A stretch of DNA of 45,549 bases from Lachnospiraceae bacterium (GCA_029098105.1 JAQXNR010000100.1:1-45549), one strand, 5' to 3'. Shown: positions 34,929 through 43,347, counted from the first letter of the stretch. A program made the numbers and translations. The notes: a model not told the origin generated them from the letters alone.

Positions 34929-35579
34929 ATGGGTAAGAAAAGTAAAGTATTTTTGACAGGAGTAGTTGCAGCCGCAGCTGCGACAGCGGTTGTTGCAAAT
35001 AAGCAGAAGAAACAGAAGGCAGAGGGCAAAGAAATTACAGGATTTGATGTGGACGAGAAGTTTTCCCAGTTTAAAGACAAGGTGGAGGAACTGCAGATAT
35101 TGGCAGCCAATGCTACTGCACAACCCCGGGAGAATTTAAAGGTCAGTATTCAGAATGTAAAAGGAGATGCCATCAGCCAGGCAGAGGTGTTGCGACGCAA
35201 GGCAGAGCGCAGCAAGAGTAAATTGTCCTCAGAACTGCTCCGGGCACAGATGAATCTGGAAGTAAAAAAAGAAGAGTTGGAGAAGGAATTCGAGCAGAAG
35301 AAATATGAGAACCAGAAAGCGAAGGATGAGGCAAAGGCAATCCGCAAGGCAGAAGATGCGGCTATTATTATGGATTTTGCACTGGAGATGGTAGAACAGG
35401 CTACCGTTACCAGTCTGGAGGCAACAGAACTGGCAGAAGACTACAAAGAAAAATATGGGGAAGAAATTTCCTTCGATACCGAAGAGGAAGAAACAGAAGA
35501 GATAGAGAGCGCTGAGGAAGCAAAAGAGGACGGAGAAGAAACGGATGAGGAGACAACCGGTGAGGAGTCCGAGGAATAG
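34929..35579 (+). CDS. Membrane-anchored coiled-coil protein with acidic tail
   Basis: A 216-residue protein with a short Ala-rich hydrophobic N-terminal segment (about residues 7-23), then a charged region and a long coiled coil (about 80-145) rich in Lys, Glu and Ala, ending in a tail made largely of Glu, Thr and Asp (about 178-216). The layout resembles YtxH-like stress proteins but I cannot assign a family. AGAAAGGGG precedes the ATG at 34929. It has its own promoter, start-site palindrome and terminator, so it is a single-gene unit. Confidence 0.8.
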   Translation: MGKKSKVFLTGVVAAAAATAVVANKQKKQKAEGKEITGFDVDEKFSQFKDKVEELQILAANATAQPRENLKVSIQNVKGDAISQAEVLRRKAERSKSKLSSELLRAQMNLEVKKEELEKEFEQKKYENQKAKDEAKAIRKAEDAAIIMDFALEMVEQATVTSLEATELAEDYKEKYGEEISFDTEEEETEEIESAEEAKEDGEETDEETTGEESEE

Positions 35580-35584
35580 AGAGC

Positions 35585-35616
35585 AAAGCCGGAGGTTTTA
35601 CTCTTTCCGGCTTTTT
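35585..35616 (+). terminator. Terminator after the coiled-coil gene
   Basis: AAAGCCGGA pairs with TCCGGCTTT around a loop and is followed by Ts. Confidence 0.9.
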
Positions 35617-35638
35617 GGTTGCGCTTTTGACAATTTTT

Positions 35639-35647
35639 TGCTATAAT
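35639..35647 (+). promoter_or_regulatory. Extended -10 promoter for the SEC-C gene
   Basis: TGCTATAAT, an extended -10 box, 52 bases before the start codon. A TTGACA upstream is too close (9 bases) to act as its -35. Confidence 0.5.
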
Positions 35648-35699
35648 TTGCTGGAATCAGGTGAAAACTGATTGAAAAAGAGGAAAGAAGGCAGAGTAT

Positions 35700-36209
35700 A
35701 TGGCATTATTACAACAGTGGAGAGACTGGGCCTATTCGTTTGATGATAGAACGAAAGAGGGGCAGGAATTCTGGGCATCTTATTTTGCAATGGAGCAGGG
35801 AATTTACAAACAACTGCTTTCCCATTCTGAGGAAACGGTTTCTGGTACCGTTGAGGAATTAGCTGCAAAATATGAGACCGAGACGATTTTGATGGCAGGA
35901 TTTTTAGATGGAATCAATGACAGTCTAGTGACTCCGAATCCGATTGACACGATGGAGAAGGATACTCAGGTAACGTTGGACATTGATTTGGAAAAATTGT
36001 ATTATAACATGGTGGCATGTCGTGCAGACTGGTTATATAATCTGGAAGAATGGGATGCCCTGTTACCTCAGGAGAGACGGGATGCTCTTTACAAGGAGCA
36101 GAAAATGTCCACTACCGTTGTCAACAAAGAGCGGAAGATTGGGCGCAATGAGCCCTGTCCCTGCGGTTCCGGTAAAAAATACAAGAAATGCTGCGGCGCA
36201 AATAAATAG
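35700..36209 (+). CDS. SEC-C zinc motif protein
   Basis: A 169-residue soluble protein. The last 25 residues are a SEC-C motif ([18 protein letters not shown]) that binds zinc, as at the end of SecA. The first 140 residues are an uncharacterised helical domain with many Trp, Tyr and Glu residues. SEC-C domains in short proteins are thought to aid binding to ribosomes or other partners; the role here is unknown. GAAAGAAGG precedes the ATG at 35700. A terminator follows directly. Confidence 0.88.
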   Translation: MALLQQWRDWAYSFDDRTKEGQEFWASYFAMEQGIYKQLLSHSEETVSGTVEELAAKYETETILMAGFLDGINDSLVTPNPIDTMEKDTQVTLDIDLEKLYYNMVACRADWLYNLEEWDALLPQERRDALYKEQKMSTTVVNKERKIGRNEPCPCGSGKKYKKCCGANK

Positions 36210-36217
36210 CACGAAAG

Positions 36218-36251
36218 AACCCAGAGGTACAAAGACTTCTGGGTTGTGTTT
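36218..36251 (+). terminator. Terminator after the SEC-C gene
   Basis: AACCCAGA (36218-36225) pairs with TCTGGGTT (36238-36245) and a T-rich run follows. Confidence 0.85.
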
Positions 36252-36288
36252 TCTTTATGGGAACAAAGAGACAGGTGAGGTAGAAGAA

Positions 36289-37020
36289 ATGAACTATGAA
36301 ATCGATGTACACACTCATACGGTTGCCAGTGGACATGCTTATAGCACACTGCAGGAAATGGTGAGAGCGGCAAAGGAAAAAGGATTAAAGGGGCTTGGTA
36401 TTACGGAGCATGCGCCGTTGATGCCGGGAAGTTGTCAGGAGATTTATTTTCGGAACCTGCGCGTGGTTCCCCGGGAAATTGACGGATTGCGTCTTTTACT
36501 GGGAGTAGAACTCAACATCCGGGATGCCCGGGGAAATGTAGATATGAGCGAGAGTACCCTTAGAAAATTGGATGTACGAATTGCCAGCATGCATCGCAAT
36601 ATTTTTCCACCGAAAAAGAAAGGCAAAGTGATGGAAGCGGTAAAGGGGGCTTTAAAAAACCCTTATGTGGATATTCTGGGGCATCCGGATGATGGAAACT
36701 ATGGTTATGATTATGAGGAACTGGCACAATGGGCGGCACGGTATGGTAAGATTATTGAGATTAATAATGCCTCGCTGCGGCCTACGGGAATTCGTCCCAA
36801 TGCCTATGAAAATGATTTGAAACTGCTAAAGGCGTGCAGTCGGTATGAAATCCCTGTCATGATGGGAAGCGATGCTCATATTTCTTATGATGTGGGAGCC
36901 TGTGAGATGGCGCAGCAGGTGATTGAGGAGGCAGGATACCCGGCGGAACTGGTGATGAATTACAATATGGAAGAATTTCTGCACATTTTGGAGAAACATC
37001 GGGAAAACTGGCCTCAGTAG
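36289..37020 (+). CDS. PHP domain phosphoesterase, YcdX-like
   Basis: A 243-residue metal-dependent phosphatase of the PHP superfamily. The metal-binding motifs are visible in order: DVHTHT (about residues 6-11), ITEHAPL (about 38-44), GVELNIRD (about 71-78), ASMHRNIF (about 99-106), ILGHPDDG (about 129-136) and GSDAHIS (about 194-200). This full set fits the YcdX group with a trinuclear zinc site. The natural substrate is not known. The ATG at 36289 follows AGGTGAGG; the long frame from 35983 overlaps the SEC-C gene in another frame and is an artefact. Confidence 0.92.
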   Translation: MNYEIDVHTHTVASGHAYSTLQEMVRAAKEKGLKGLGITEHAPLMPGSCQEIYFRNLRVVPREIDGLRLLLGVELNIRDARGNVDMSESTLRKLDVRIASMHRNIFPPKKKGKVMEAVKGALKNPYVDILGHPDDGNYGYDYEELAQWAARYGKIIEINNASLRPTGIRPNAYENDLKLLKACSRYEIPVMMGSDAHISYDVGACEMAQQVIEEAGYPAELVMNYNMEEFLHILEKHRENWPQ

Positions 37021-37057
37021 GAAAGTTTTTTTGAGAACTATTGTTTTAAACTATTAT

Positions 37058-37201
37058 ATGAATAATCTAAAAAAGGCTTTGTTTCTAAAGAGTAGTACAA
37101 AACAAAGAAACGAGATAATAAAAGATTTGACAATAGAATTCTCAAATTATATGGAAGAGGGAATGACGATTCCGGAACTGAGTCTAAATAGCGGACAGTG
37201 A
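37058..37201 (+). CDS. Possible 47-residue small protein or gene remnant
   Basis: A short frame starting ATG at 37058 encodes MNNLKKALFLKSSTKQRNE at the N-terminus and ends YMEEGMTIPELSLNSGQ. The charged helix followed by a turn resembles, loosely, the start of HAAS/DUF1700-type membrane proteins, so this may be the remains of a longer gene. Directly after the TGA, an ATG in the same frame opens 23 more codons (to 37273) that run into the next promoter. No convincing ribosome binding site precedes 37058. The rest of 37021-37259 holds nothing else I can support. Confidence 0.35.
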   Translation: MNNLKKALFLKSSTKQRNEIIKDLTIEFSNYMEEGMTIPELSLNSGQ

Positions 37202-37249
37202 ATGGAGGAATATAAGTTCTTTGGAATAGGGGGGATAAACGCAAGAGTA

Positions 37250-37288
37250 GGAATCCACCTTGAAAAGCGGTGATTCCTGTGCTATATT
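37250..37288 (+). promoter_or_regulatory. Promoter with overlapping inverted repeat for the YerC-like gene
   Basis: TTGAAA (37260-37265), 17 bases, then TATATT (37283-37288) preceded by TGC, a strong promoter. GGAATCCACC (37250-37259) and GGTGATTCC (37269-37277) form an inverted repeat that brackets the -35 box. Its place suggests an operator, perhaps for the TrpR-like product itself. Confidence 0.65.
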
Positions 37289-37344
37289 ACTAATATATGA
37301 TTTCACACGGTAAAGTAGTGTAGTAACAGTGCGAGGTGACAGAG

Positions 37345-37656
37345 ATGGGTAAAGGTATTCGGACAGAAGAAGTAGAACAATTATTTGAGGCAATTCAGAC
37401 GTTAGAGACGACAGAGGAGTGTTTTACATTTTTTGAGGATGTATGTACGGTCAATGAAATCCTGTCTATTGCACAGCGCTTTCAGGTTGCCAGAATGTTG
37501 CGGGAGCACCATACTTATACAGAAGTAGCGGAGGCAACTGGGGCTTCTACTGCCACCATCAGCAGAGTAAACCGTTCCCTTGTTTACGGAAATGACAGTT
37601 ATGAGATGGTGTTGACCCGGATGGAGAAAAACAAATCTGAAAAAACAGAAAAATAG
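37345..37656 (+). CDS. YerC/YecD family TrpR-related regulator
   Basis: A 103-residue DNA-binding protein with the TrpR-like fold. The helix-turn-helix is HTYTEVAEATGASTATISRV (about residues 57-76), and the helical part before it (FFEDVCTVNEILSIAQRF) matches the YerC/YecD family. The effector and targets are not known, so it should not be called a tryptophan repressor. ATG at 37345 is six bases after GAGGTG; GTG at 37336 is less likely. Its own promoter carries a palindrome, which fits autoregulation. DUF1836 converges from the other strand with a six-base gap. Confidence 0.88.
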   Translation: MGKGIRTEEVEQLFEAIQTLETTEECFTFFEDVCTVNEILSIAQRFQVARMLREHHTYTEVAEATGASTATISRVNRSLVYGNDSYEMVLTRMEKNKSEKTEK

Positions 37657-37662
37657 AGGACA

Positions 37663-38334
37663 TCAGGAATTTTCTTCTTTTTTCTTTGAGGAGCCTTCTT
37701 TTTTTGGCTCTTTTTTCTTTGCCTCTTTTTTTGATTCTTCCGGGGAATCATTTTCAGCCCAACTGTCAATGAGTTTCTCCATGAGTTTTTTCTTCAAATA
37801 GATGTCATAACTCAGCAATGCCATAAATGCGAAGGTGTCCAAATATTCTCTGTCACTTCCGGTATAGTCTTTAAACAGGGACTTGGACAGGTTGTGGGTG
37901 GCATCAATATTCTCCAGTATATTTTTGAAATGGGTGTGCTCCGCCTCAAAAATAGTGGAATAAATTTTGTCCATATCGGAACAATCCCCTTCCTGACAGA
38001 ACTTCTCCAGCATGGGGGCCAGAATTTTTTGGATGTCATTGATGGAAAGAGAATTCTTAAAATAATAAATATAAATTAAAAGAAAAATATGCTCCTTGGA
38101 ATATTTCTTTTTTACAGGAGGAGGCAGTAAATCGTTTTTCGTATAATTATTAATCATTGTCTTGGTCAGGGTCTTGTCCGAATCAAAACGCTTGGTGTTG
38201 GCAAGTTGCTTGTCCATAAAGGTAGTAATCTGATCCATGTACAATTCGATGGAAGGAACGTCCTCTGGCTTGATGTAATCCAGACGAATCCATTCTTTAA
38301 TGAGTTCTTTAATACGGTTTTTATGATTCTCCAT
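37663..38334 (-). CDS. DUF1836 family protein
   Basis: A 223-residue cytosolic protein. The segment YTKNDLLPPPVKKKYSKEHIFLLIYIYYFK (shortened here: KNDLLPPPVKKKYS then HIFLLIYIYYFK, about residues 65-93) is the hallmark of DUF1836, a family probably related to MerR-type DNA-binding domains. The last 30 residues are Lys-, Glu- and Ser-rich and probably disordered. GGAAGG precedes the ATG at 38334. It has its own promoter. The biological role is unknown; regulator is an inference from fold resemblance. Confidence 0.85.
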   Translation of the reverse strand: MENHKNRIKELIKEWIRLDYIKPEDVPSIELYMDQITTFMDKQLANTKRFDSDKTLTKTMINNYTKNDLLPPPVKKKYSKEHIFLLIYIYYFKNSLSINDIQKILAPMLEKFCQEGDCSDMDKIYSTIFEAEHTHFKNILENIDATHNLSKSLFKDYTGSDREYLDTFAFMALLSYDIYLKKKLMEKLIDSWAENDSPEESKKEAKKKEPKKEGSSKKKEENS

Positions 38335-38380
38335 AATTGCTTCCTTCCTCTTCACAATAAGTTTGTAACTGTTATTCTTA

Positions 38381-38409
38381 AGTATATAGTTTTTAAAACT
38401 ACATGGCAA
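38381..38409 (-). promoter_or_regulatory. Sigma-A promoter for the DUF1836 gene with spacer palindrome
   Basis: On the minus strand TTGCCA (38404-38409), 17 bases, then TATACT (38381-38386). The spacer contains the palindrome AGTTTTTAAAACT (38388-38400), well placed to be an operator. Confidence 0.7.
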
Positions 38410-38534
38410 GGCTTTCTTTTATTTTTCCAAAAATTTGTGAAATTTTCCAAAATCATTTTGTGCACTACCTTTTCCCCTTATTTCTATCGTGTGCGCACCT
38501 TCACAAAAAGTAATTTTTCGTGGATGGTTTTATA

Positions 38535-38563
38535 TAGACCTGCCATAAAAAATAATGTATAAT
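38535..38563 (+). promoter_or_regulatory. Promoter of the pspA-SPFH unit
   Basis: TAGACC (38535-38540), 17 bases, then a consensus TATAAT (38558-38563). Confidence 0.6.
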
Positions 38564-38642
38564 AAGTTCAACCGAAGTTGCTATGAGCAGTTGGTACGAT
38601 GTATGGCTTCATAGCTTTTATAATGTTAAGGAGGAATTGGAT

Positions 38643-39317
38643 ATGGGAATTTTGAAACGTTTTGGGGATATTATGTCAGCCAACATCAATGCTTTGCTGG
38701 ATAAATGTGAGAATCCGGAAAAGATGATTGACCAGACGCTGCGCAATCTGGAAAGCGATTTGGGAAAGGTAAAGGCAGAGACGGCATCTGTTATGGCAGA
38801 TGCGACTACGGCAAAGCGCAAACTGGATGAATGCAATGAAGAGATTGACAAAATGCAGAAATATGCAGAGAAGGCATTGCTTGCGGGAAATGAAGCAGAT
38901 GCCAAGGCTTTTCTGGAGAAAAAACAGCAACTTGTTTCGAAGCAGACCAGTCTGAGTGAATCCTACAATGCAGCACAGGCAAATGCAGACAAGATGCGTC
39001 AGATGCATGACAAACTGGAGAAGGATATTGCCAGCCTGAATGAGCGAAGAGATGCGATTAAGGCGAAGATGGCGGTTGCCAAGACTCAGGAGCATATGAA
39101 TAAAATGACCAGTTCTTTCGATGGGGCAGCCAACAGCATGGCAGCCTTTGACAAGTGGGAAGCAAAGGCAGACAAGATGCTGGACGAGGCAAATGCTATG
39201 AGCGAGTTGAACAGTAAAGAAGACTCTGTGGACGCATTGGCAGCAAAATACGATGTACCAGAGACGAGTGCCGTGGACGATGAACTGGCTGCGTTAAAGG
39301 CTAAGATGGGATTATAG
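38643..39317 (+). CDS. pspA: PspA/IM30 family membrane-stress protein
   Basis: A 224-residue, almost wholly helical coiled-coil protein of the ESCRT-III-like PspA/Vipp1/LiaH family. It begins with the amphipathic membrane-binding helix MGILKRFGDIMSANINALLD and continues with ENPEKMIDQTLRNLE, typical of the family. PspA assembles on the inner face of the membrane and protects it under stress. ATG at 38643 follows AAGGAGG; the longer frame from 38583 is not supported. The SPFH gene lies 12 bases downstream, the same pairing as ydjF-ydjI of Bacillus. Confidence 0.93.
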   Translation: MGILKRFGDIMSANINALLDKCENPEKMIDQTLRNLESDLGKVKAETASVMADATTAKRKLDECNEEIDKMQKYAEKALLAGNEADAKAFLEKKQQLVSKQTSLSESYNAAQANADKMRQMHDKLEKDIASLNERRDAIKAKMAVAKTQEHMNKMTSSFDGAANSMAAFDKWEAKADKMLDEANAMSELNSKEDSVDALAAKYDVPETSAVDDELAALKAKMGL

Positions 39318-39329
39318 GAGGATTCTACA

Positions 39330-40292
39330 ATGGGTTTTCGGAATCAATTTTCAAATGTAGTGGAATGGGAAGAGCAGAGCGATGATATTATGTTCTGGAA
39401 ATGGACGAACAAGGAGATTAAGAAGGGCTCCAAGTTGATTATTCGTCCGGGACAGGATGCTATATTCCTGTATAATGGTAAGCGGGAAGGTGTTTTCACA
39501 GACGAAGGAAGTTTTGACATAGAATCGCAGATTATTCCTTTTCTCTCTACTTTAAAGGGATTTAAGTTCGGTTTCAACAGTGGCATGCGGGCAGAAGTGC
39601 TTTTTGTTAATACGAAGGAATTTACTGTAAAATGGGGAACCAAGCAGGCGATTAACATTCCAAACCAGCAGTTGCCGGGAGGCATGCCGATTCGCGCGAT
39701 GGGTACATTTAACTGCAAAATTAGCGATTACCTTGCCCTCATTGAAAAAGTGGCAGGTGTGAAACAGCAGTTTTCTATAGAAGATGTGCGGGAACGTGTC
39801 AGTGCGGTACTGGACAGTCTTCTGATGAAGTGGATTCTTCAGGAAGGCAAGGATATGTTTAATCTTCAGGCAAATGCGATTGCCATCGGCAATGGTATTA
39901 AGGAAGATTTGGACATGGAAATCAGCAAAATCGGAATTTCCATTACCGGTTTCCAGATTCAGTCCTTCAGTTACCCGGAAGAAGTGCAGAAGATGGTGAA
40001 CAAGGTAGCAGGTCAGGGAATGGTAGGAGATACTTCCCGTTACCAGCAGGTAAGTATGGTAGATGCTATGGCATCCGGCAATGTGAATGGCGGAGGAGTA
40101 GCAGCAGATATGGCAGGGATGATGATGGGAATGCAGATGGGCAGCCAGATGGCACAGCAGATGAATCTGTCAGGAAATGGAGCGGGAGGACAGAGTGCTC
40201 CTGCAGGCGGTGCTCCGAAGTTCTGTCCAAATTGTGGAACACCTACAAATGGAGCCAGATTCTGTTCTAACTGCGGAACTAAATTATGCTAG
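39330..40292 (+). CDS. SPFH domain protein with C-terminal zinc ribbon (YdjI-like)
   Basis: A 320-residue protein. Residues about 20-240 form the SPFH/band-7-like domain (VVEWEEQSDDIMFWKW, then PGQDAIFLYNGK and the FNCKISDYLALI core). A Gly- and Met-rich linker (about 250-290) leads to two CxxC pairs, FCPNCGTPTNGARFCSNCG, that make one zinc ribbon. This is the YdjI layout; such proteins recruit or cooperate with PspA at membranes. The gene is probably co-transcribed with pspA (12-base gap) and possibly with pcrA (21-base gap). Confidence 0.9.
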   Translation: MGFRNQFSNVVEWEEQSDDIMFWKWTNKEIKKGSKLIIRPGQDAIFLYNGKREGVFTDEGSFDIESQIIPFLSTLKGFKFGFNSGMRAEVLFVNTKEFTVKWGTKQAINIPNQQLPGGMPIRAMGTFNCKISDYLALIEKVAGVKQQFSIEDVRERVSAVLDSLLMKWILQEGKDMFNLQANAIAIGNGIKEDLDMEISKIGISITGFQIQSFSYPEEVQKMVNKVAGQGMVGDTSRYQQVSMVDAMASGNVNGGGVAADMAGMMMGMQMGSQMAQQMNLSGNGAGGQSAPAGGAPKFCPNCGTPTNGARFCSNCGTKLC

Positions 40293-40313
40293 AAATACAA
40301 TCAGGAGGATACG

Positions 40314-42584
40314 ATGAGCATATATGACACATTGAATCCCCAGCAGAAGGAGGCAGTCCGGTATACGGAGGGCCCCCTTCTTTTGCTTGCTGGGGCAGGC
40401 TCCGGTAAAACCCGGGTGCTGATACACAGAATTGCCTATTTAATTGAGGAAAAGGGAGTAAACCCGTGGAACATTATGGCAATCACGTTTACGAATAAAG
40501 CGGCAAAGGAAATGCGGGAACGGGTGGATGACATGATTGGTTATGGCTCTGAAAGTATATGGGTCAGTACTTTTCATTCTACCTGTGTCAGGATATTGAG
40601 AAGGCATATTTCTCTTTTGGGGTATGACACTAATTTTTCTATCTATGATACAGAGGACCAGAAGAAGGTAATAAAAGAAATTTTCCGGCGGCTTCAGGTG
40701 GATCCAAAGCAGCTTCCGGAGCGCAGCGTTATGAATGCCATTTCCCATGCCAAGGACCAATATTTGACACCGGATGAGTATAAACGGCAGGTGCATGGCA
40801 ATTTCCGGGAGGAGAAAATTGCCCGGATTTATGAAGAGTACCAGAAGCAGTTGAAGAACAGCAATGCTCTGGATTTTGATGACCTTCTGATGAAAACCGT
40901 AGAACTGTTTGAACATCACCCGGAAGTATTGGAGCAGTGGCAGGACCGTTTTCAATACATTATGGTGGATGAGTATCAGGATACGAATGCGGTGCAGTTC
41001 CTTTTTATAAAGCAGTTGGCGGCAAAACACCACAACCTCTGTGTGGTGGGAGATGATGACCAATCCATATACCGTTTCCGGGGAGCGGACATTCATAACA
41101 TTCTGGACTTTGAGACGGTCTATCCGGATGTGAAAACGATTAAACTGGAACAGAATTACCGCTCTACCAAAAATATTTTAGAGGTAGCCAATAGTGTAAT
41201 TCACCACAATTTCGGACGTAAGGACAAGACTCTTTGGACGGAAAACGAGGAAGGGGACAGTATTAGTTTTGTACAATATGAGGACAATTATGTGGAAGCC
41301 CAGGAAATTGCGTCCAGAATCGAAGAGATGGTGAATACGAAGGGAGCGGCTTACAAAGATTTTGCAATTCTCAACCGGACCAATGCCCAGTCCCGGGTAT
41401 ATGAGGAAAAACTTCTCATGAAAAATATTCCTTACCGCATTGTAGGAGGAGTCAACTTCTATGCCCGCATGGAAATCAAAGACATTTTAAGTTATTTGAA
41501 GGTAATTAGTAATCCCAATGATGACCAGGCGGTGAAACGGATTATTAATGTTCCGCGGCGGGGCATCGGACAGACAACGATAGACCGGGTGCAGAACTAT
41601 GCTTTATACCGGGAGGTCAGTTTCATGGATGCGCTTTATATGGCGCAGGACATTCCGGATTTGTCGAAGGCAACTGCCCAGAAGGTGTCTGGGTTTACCC
41701 AGTTGCTGGACGATTTGCGGCAACAGGCAGAACGGGTGGATCTGGCAGAACTCTATGACGCTATATTGGAAGAGACGGGATATGCAGATGTCTTGGTTCA
41801 GGAACATACTGATGAGTCCCGGGAGCGGTTGGAGAATCTGGGTGAATTAAAAAACAAGATTGCAGTTTACCTGGAGGAAAATGAGCATGCCACACTGGAG
41901 GGATTGTTGGAAGAGGTGGCTCTGATTGCAGACATTGATTCCCTTTCCGGCGAGGATGCAGTTGTCATTATGACCATTCACAGTGCAAAAGGACTGGAGT
42001 TTCCCTATGTTTTCATGGGTGGAATGGAAGACGGAATATTTCCGGGTTACCGCAGTATTTCGGCAGAGGATGAAGAGGAGATTGAGGAGGAGCGCCGCCT
42101 TTGTTATGTGGGAATTACCCGGGCGCAAAAAGCATTGTTTTTAAGTGCAGCACAACGGCGCAGAGTGCAGGGGCAGGTACAATATAATCGGGTGTCCCGA
42201 TTTGTTCGGGAAATTCCACCTATGCTTTTGTACACGCCGGAGCGTCTGACCGGGGATGCCTACGAAACGGCAAAGGAATATTTTGTAAAAGAGGCAACGC
42301 CCCGTATGCGTCCTTCCTACCAGTTGAAAAGTTCTGGTAACAGGCAGGATTCGAATACATTGTTTGACAAAAAAACGACACCTGGCGAAAAACAGACCTT
42401 TTCCACCAACGCGGACGCCCTTTCCTATGAAATTGGAGACCGGGTGCGGCATATAAAGTTCGGAGTGGGTATTGTGAAGGAAATTATTCCGGCAGGTGCG
42501 GATTTTGAAGTGGCGGTAGATTTCGAAAAATGTGGAATTAAGAGGATGTTTGCCTCATTTGCAAAATTAAAAAAAGAGGAATAG
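40314..42584 (+). CDS. pcrA: ATP-dependent DNA helicase PcrA (UvrD/Rep family)
   Basis: A 756-residue superfamily 1A helicase for repair and replication. Motif I is GAGSGKT (about residues 28-34), Ia is ITFTNKAAKEM, motif II is MVDEYQDTN (about 220-228), III is VVGDDDQSIYRFRGAD, IV is QNYRSTKNI, V is MTIHSAKGLEFPYVF and VI is VGITRAQKAL. The C-terminal 60 residues (EIGDRVRHIKFGVGIVKEI onward) form the Tudor-like domain that contacts RNA polymerase in PcrA. AGGAGG precedes the ATG at 40314. Length is normal. Confidence 0.96.
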   Translation: MSIYDTLNPQQKEAVRYTEGPLLLLAGAGSGKTRVLIHRIAYLIEEKGVNPWNIMAITFTNKAAKEMRERVDDMIGYGSESIWVSTFHSTCVRILRRHISLLGYDTNFSIYDTEDQKKVIKEIFRRLQVDPKQLPERSVMNAISHAKDQYLTPDEYKRQVHGNFREEKIARIYEEYQKQLKNSNALDFDDLLMKTVELFEHHPEVLEQWQDRFQYIMVDEYQDTNAVQFLFIKQLAAKHHNLCVVGDDDQSIYRFRGADIHNILDFETVYPDVKTIKLEQNYRSTKNILEVANSVIHHNFGRKDKTLWTENEEGDSISFVQYEDNYVEAQEIASRIEEMVNTKGAAYKDFAILNRTNAQSRVYEEKLLMKNIPYRIVGGVNFYARMEIKDILSYLKVISNPNDDQAVKRIINVPRRGIGQTTIDRVQNYALYREVSFMDALYMAQDIPDLSKATAQKVSGFTQLLDDLRQQAERVDLAELYDAILEETGYADVLVQEHTDESRERLENLGELKNKIAVYLEENEHATLEGLLEEVALIADIDSLSGEDAVVIMTIHSAKGLEFPYVFMGGMEDGIFPGYRSISAEDEEEIEEERRLCYVGITRAQKALFLSAAQRRRVQGQVQYNRVSRFVREIPPMLLYTPERLTGDAYETAKEYFVKEATPRMRPSYQLKSSGNRQDSNTLFDKKTTPGEKQTFSTNADALSYEIGDRVRHIKFGVGIVKEIIPAGADFEVAVDFEKCGIKRMFASFAKLKKEE

Positions 42585-42608
42585 GATATAGTAAAACGGG
42601 CAGGTTTG

Positions 42609-42617
42609 TGTTATACT
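42609..42617 (+). promoter_or_regulatory. Extended -10 promoter for the gene at 42688
   Basis: TGTTATACT, an extended -10 box, about 70 bases before the start codon. No clear -35. Confidence 0.5.
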
Positions 42618-42687
42618 ATATGTTAGCACAGGCAAGCGTGGTTGTTTGCCCAGACAGAATGACGGAAAAGGAAAGGATGTAGAAAGT

Positions 42688-42936
42688 ATGAAGAATTTTG
42701 AGGATTTAGTAAACGTAGCAAAATTTATGAAAAAGGAAGAGGAAGAGAAGACTTCCCGCAAGATTGTAGTGGTACTTGCCATCATTGGAGCAGTTGCTGC
42801 CGTAGCAGCCATTGCATATGCAGTTTATTCGTACATGACTCCGGATTACCTGGATGATTTTGAGGATGATTTCGATGATGATTTTGATGATGACATTTAC
42901 GATGACGACGATGACTCAGTAACGCCTACAAAATAA
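42688..42936 (+). CDS. Small membrane protein with poly-Asp tail
   Basis: An 82-residue protein: a charged N-terminal part of about 24 residues, one hydrophobic segment (about 26-50, IVVVLAIIGAVAAVAAIAYA), and a tail of about 25 residues made almost only of Asp, Glu, Phe and Tyr. The tail is encoded by a run of near-repeats of GATGAT. Function is unknown; I recall no family. AAAGGA precedes the ATG at 42688. Confidence 0.7.
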   Translation: MKNFEDLVNVAKFMKKEEEEKTSRKIVVVLAIIGAVAAVAAIAYAVYSYMTPDYLDDFEDDFDDDFDDDIYDDDDDSVTPTK

Positions 42937-42974
42937 GAATAAAGCAACATAAACTGTGCAAAATAAGGCTTTCC

Positions 42975-43004
42975 CAACTTTTTTCAAAAAAAAGAAAAAA
43001 GTTG
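42975..43004. repeat. A/T-tract inverted repeat upstream of the tRNA promoter
   Basis: CAACTTTTTTC (42975-42985) and GAAAAAAGTTG (42994-43004) are a perfect inverted repeat with an A-rich loop, ending exactly at the -35 box. It can act as an UP-like element or a terminator for the upstream gene. Confidence 0.6.
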
Positions 43005-43033
43005 TTGACAATTCGAAAGTGCTATAATATAAT
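43005..43033 (+). promoter_or_regulatory. Consensus promoter of the tRNA operon
   Basis: TTGACA (43005-43010), 17 bases, then TATAAT (43028-43033): a full consensus sigma-A promoter about 42 bases before the first tRNA. Confidence 0.9.
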
Positions 43034-43074
43034 ACTACTTGTGTCGCGGCAAAGGAAAGCCTTGCAAAGCACAG

Positions 43075-43149
<75 letters not shown>

Positions 43150-43178
43150 TACTACGATTTTAATATTTGTTTAACCTT

Positions 43179-43249
43179 GCGGGTGTGGTTCAATGGTAGA
43201 ACGTCAGCCTTCCAAGCTGAACACGAGGGTTCGATTCCCTTCACCCGCT
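43179..43249 (+). tRNA. tRNA-Gly (anticodon TCC)
   Basis: Acceptor GCGGGTG pairs with CACCCGC; anticodon stem TCAGC/GCTGA with loop CTTCCAA gives TCC. CCA is not encoded. Confidence 0.95.
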
Positions 43250-43269
43250 TTCCTTTATGCTAATGCTAT

Positions 43270-43343
<74 letters not shown>

Positions 43344-43347
43344 CTAC

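Noticed and set aside
42840-42920. GATGAT-rich repeat as a possible repeat array
   Set aside because: The repeats are imperfect, lack spacers and are explained by the Asp-rich tail of the small membrane protein. No CRISPR array was seen anywhere in the window.
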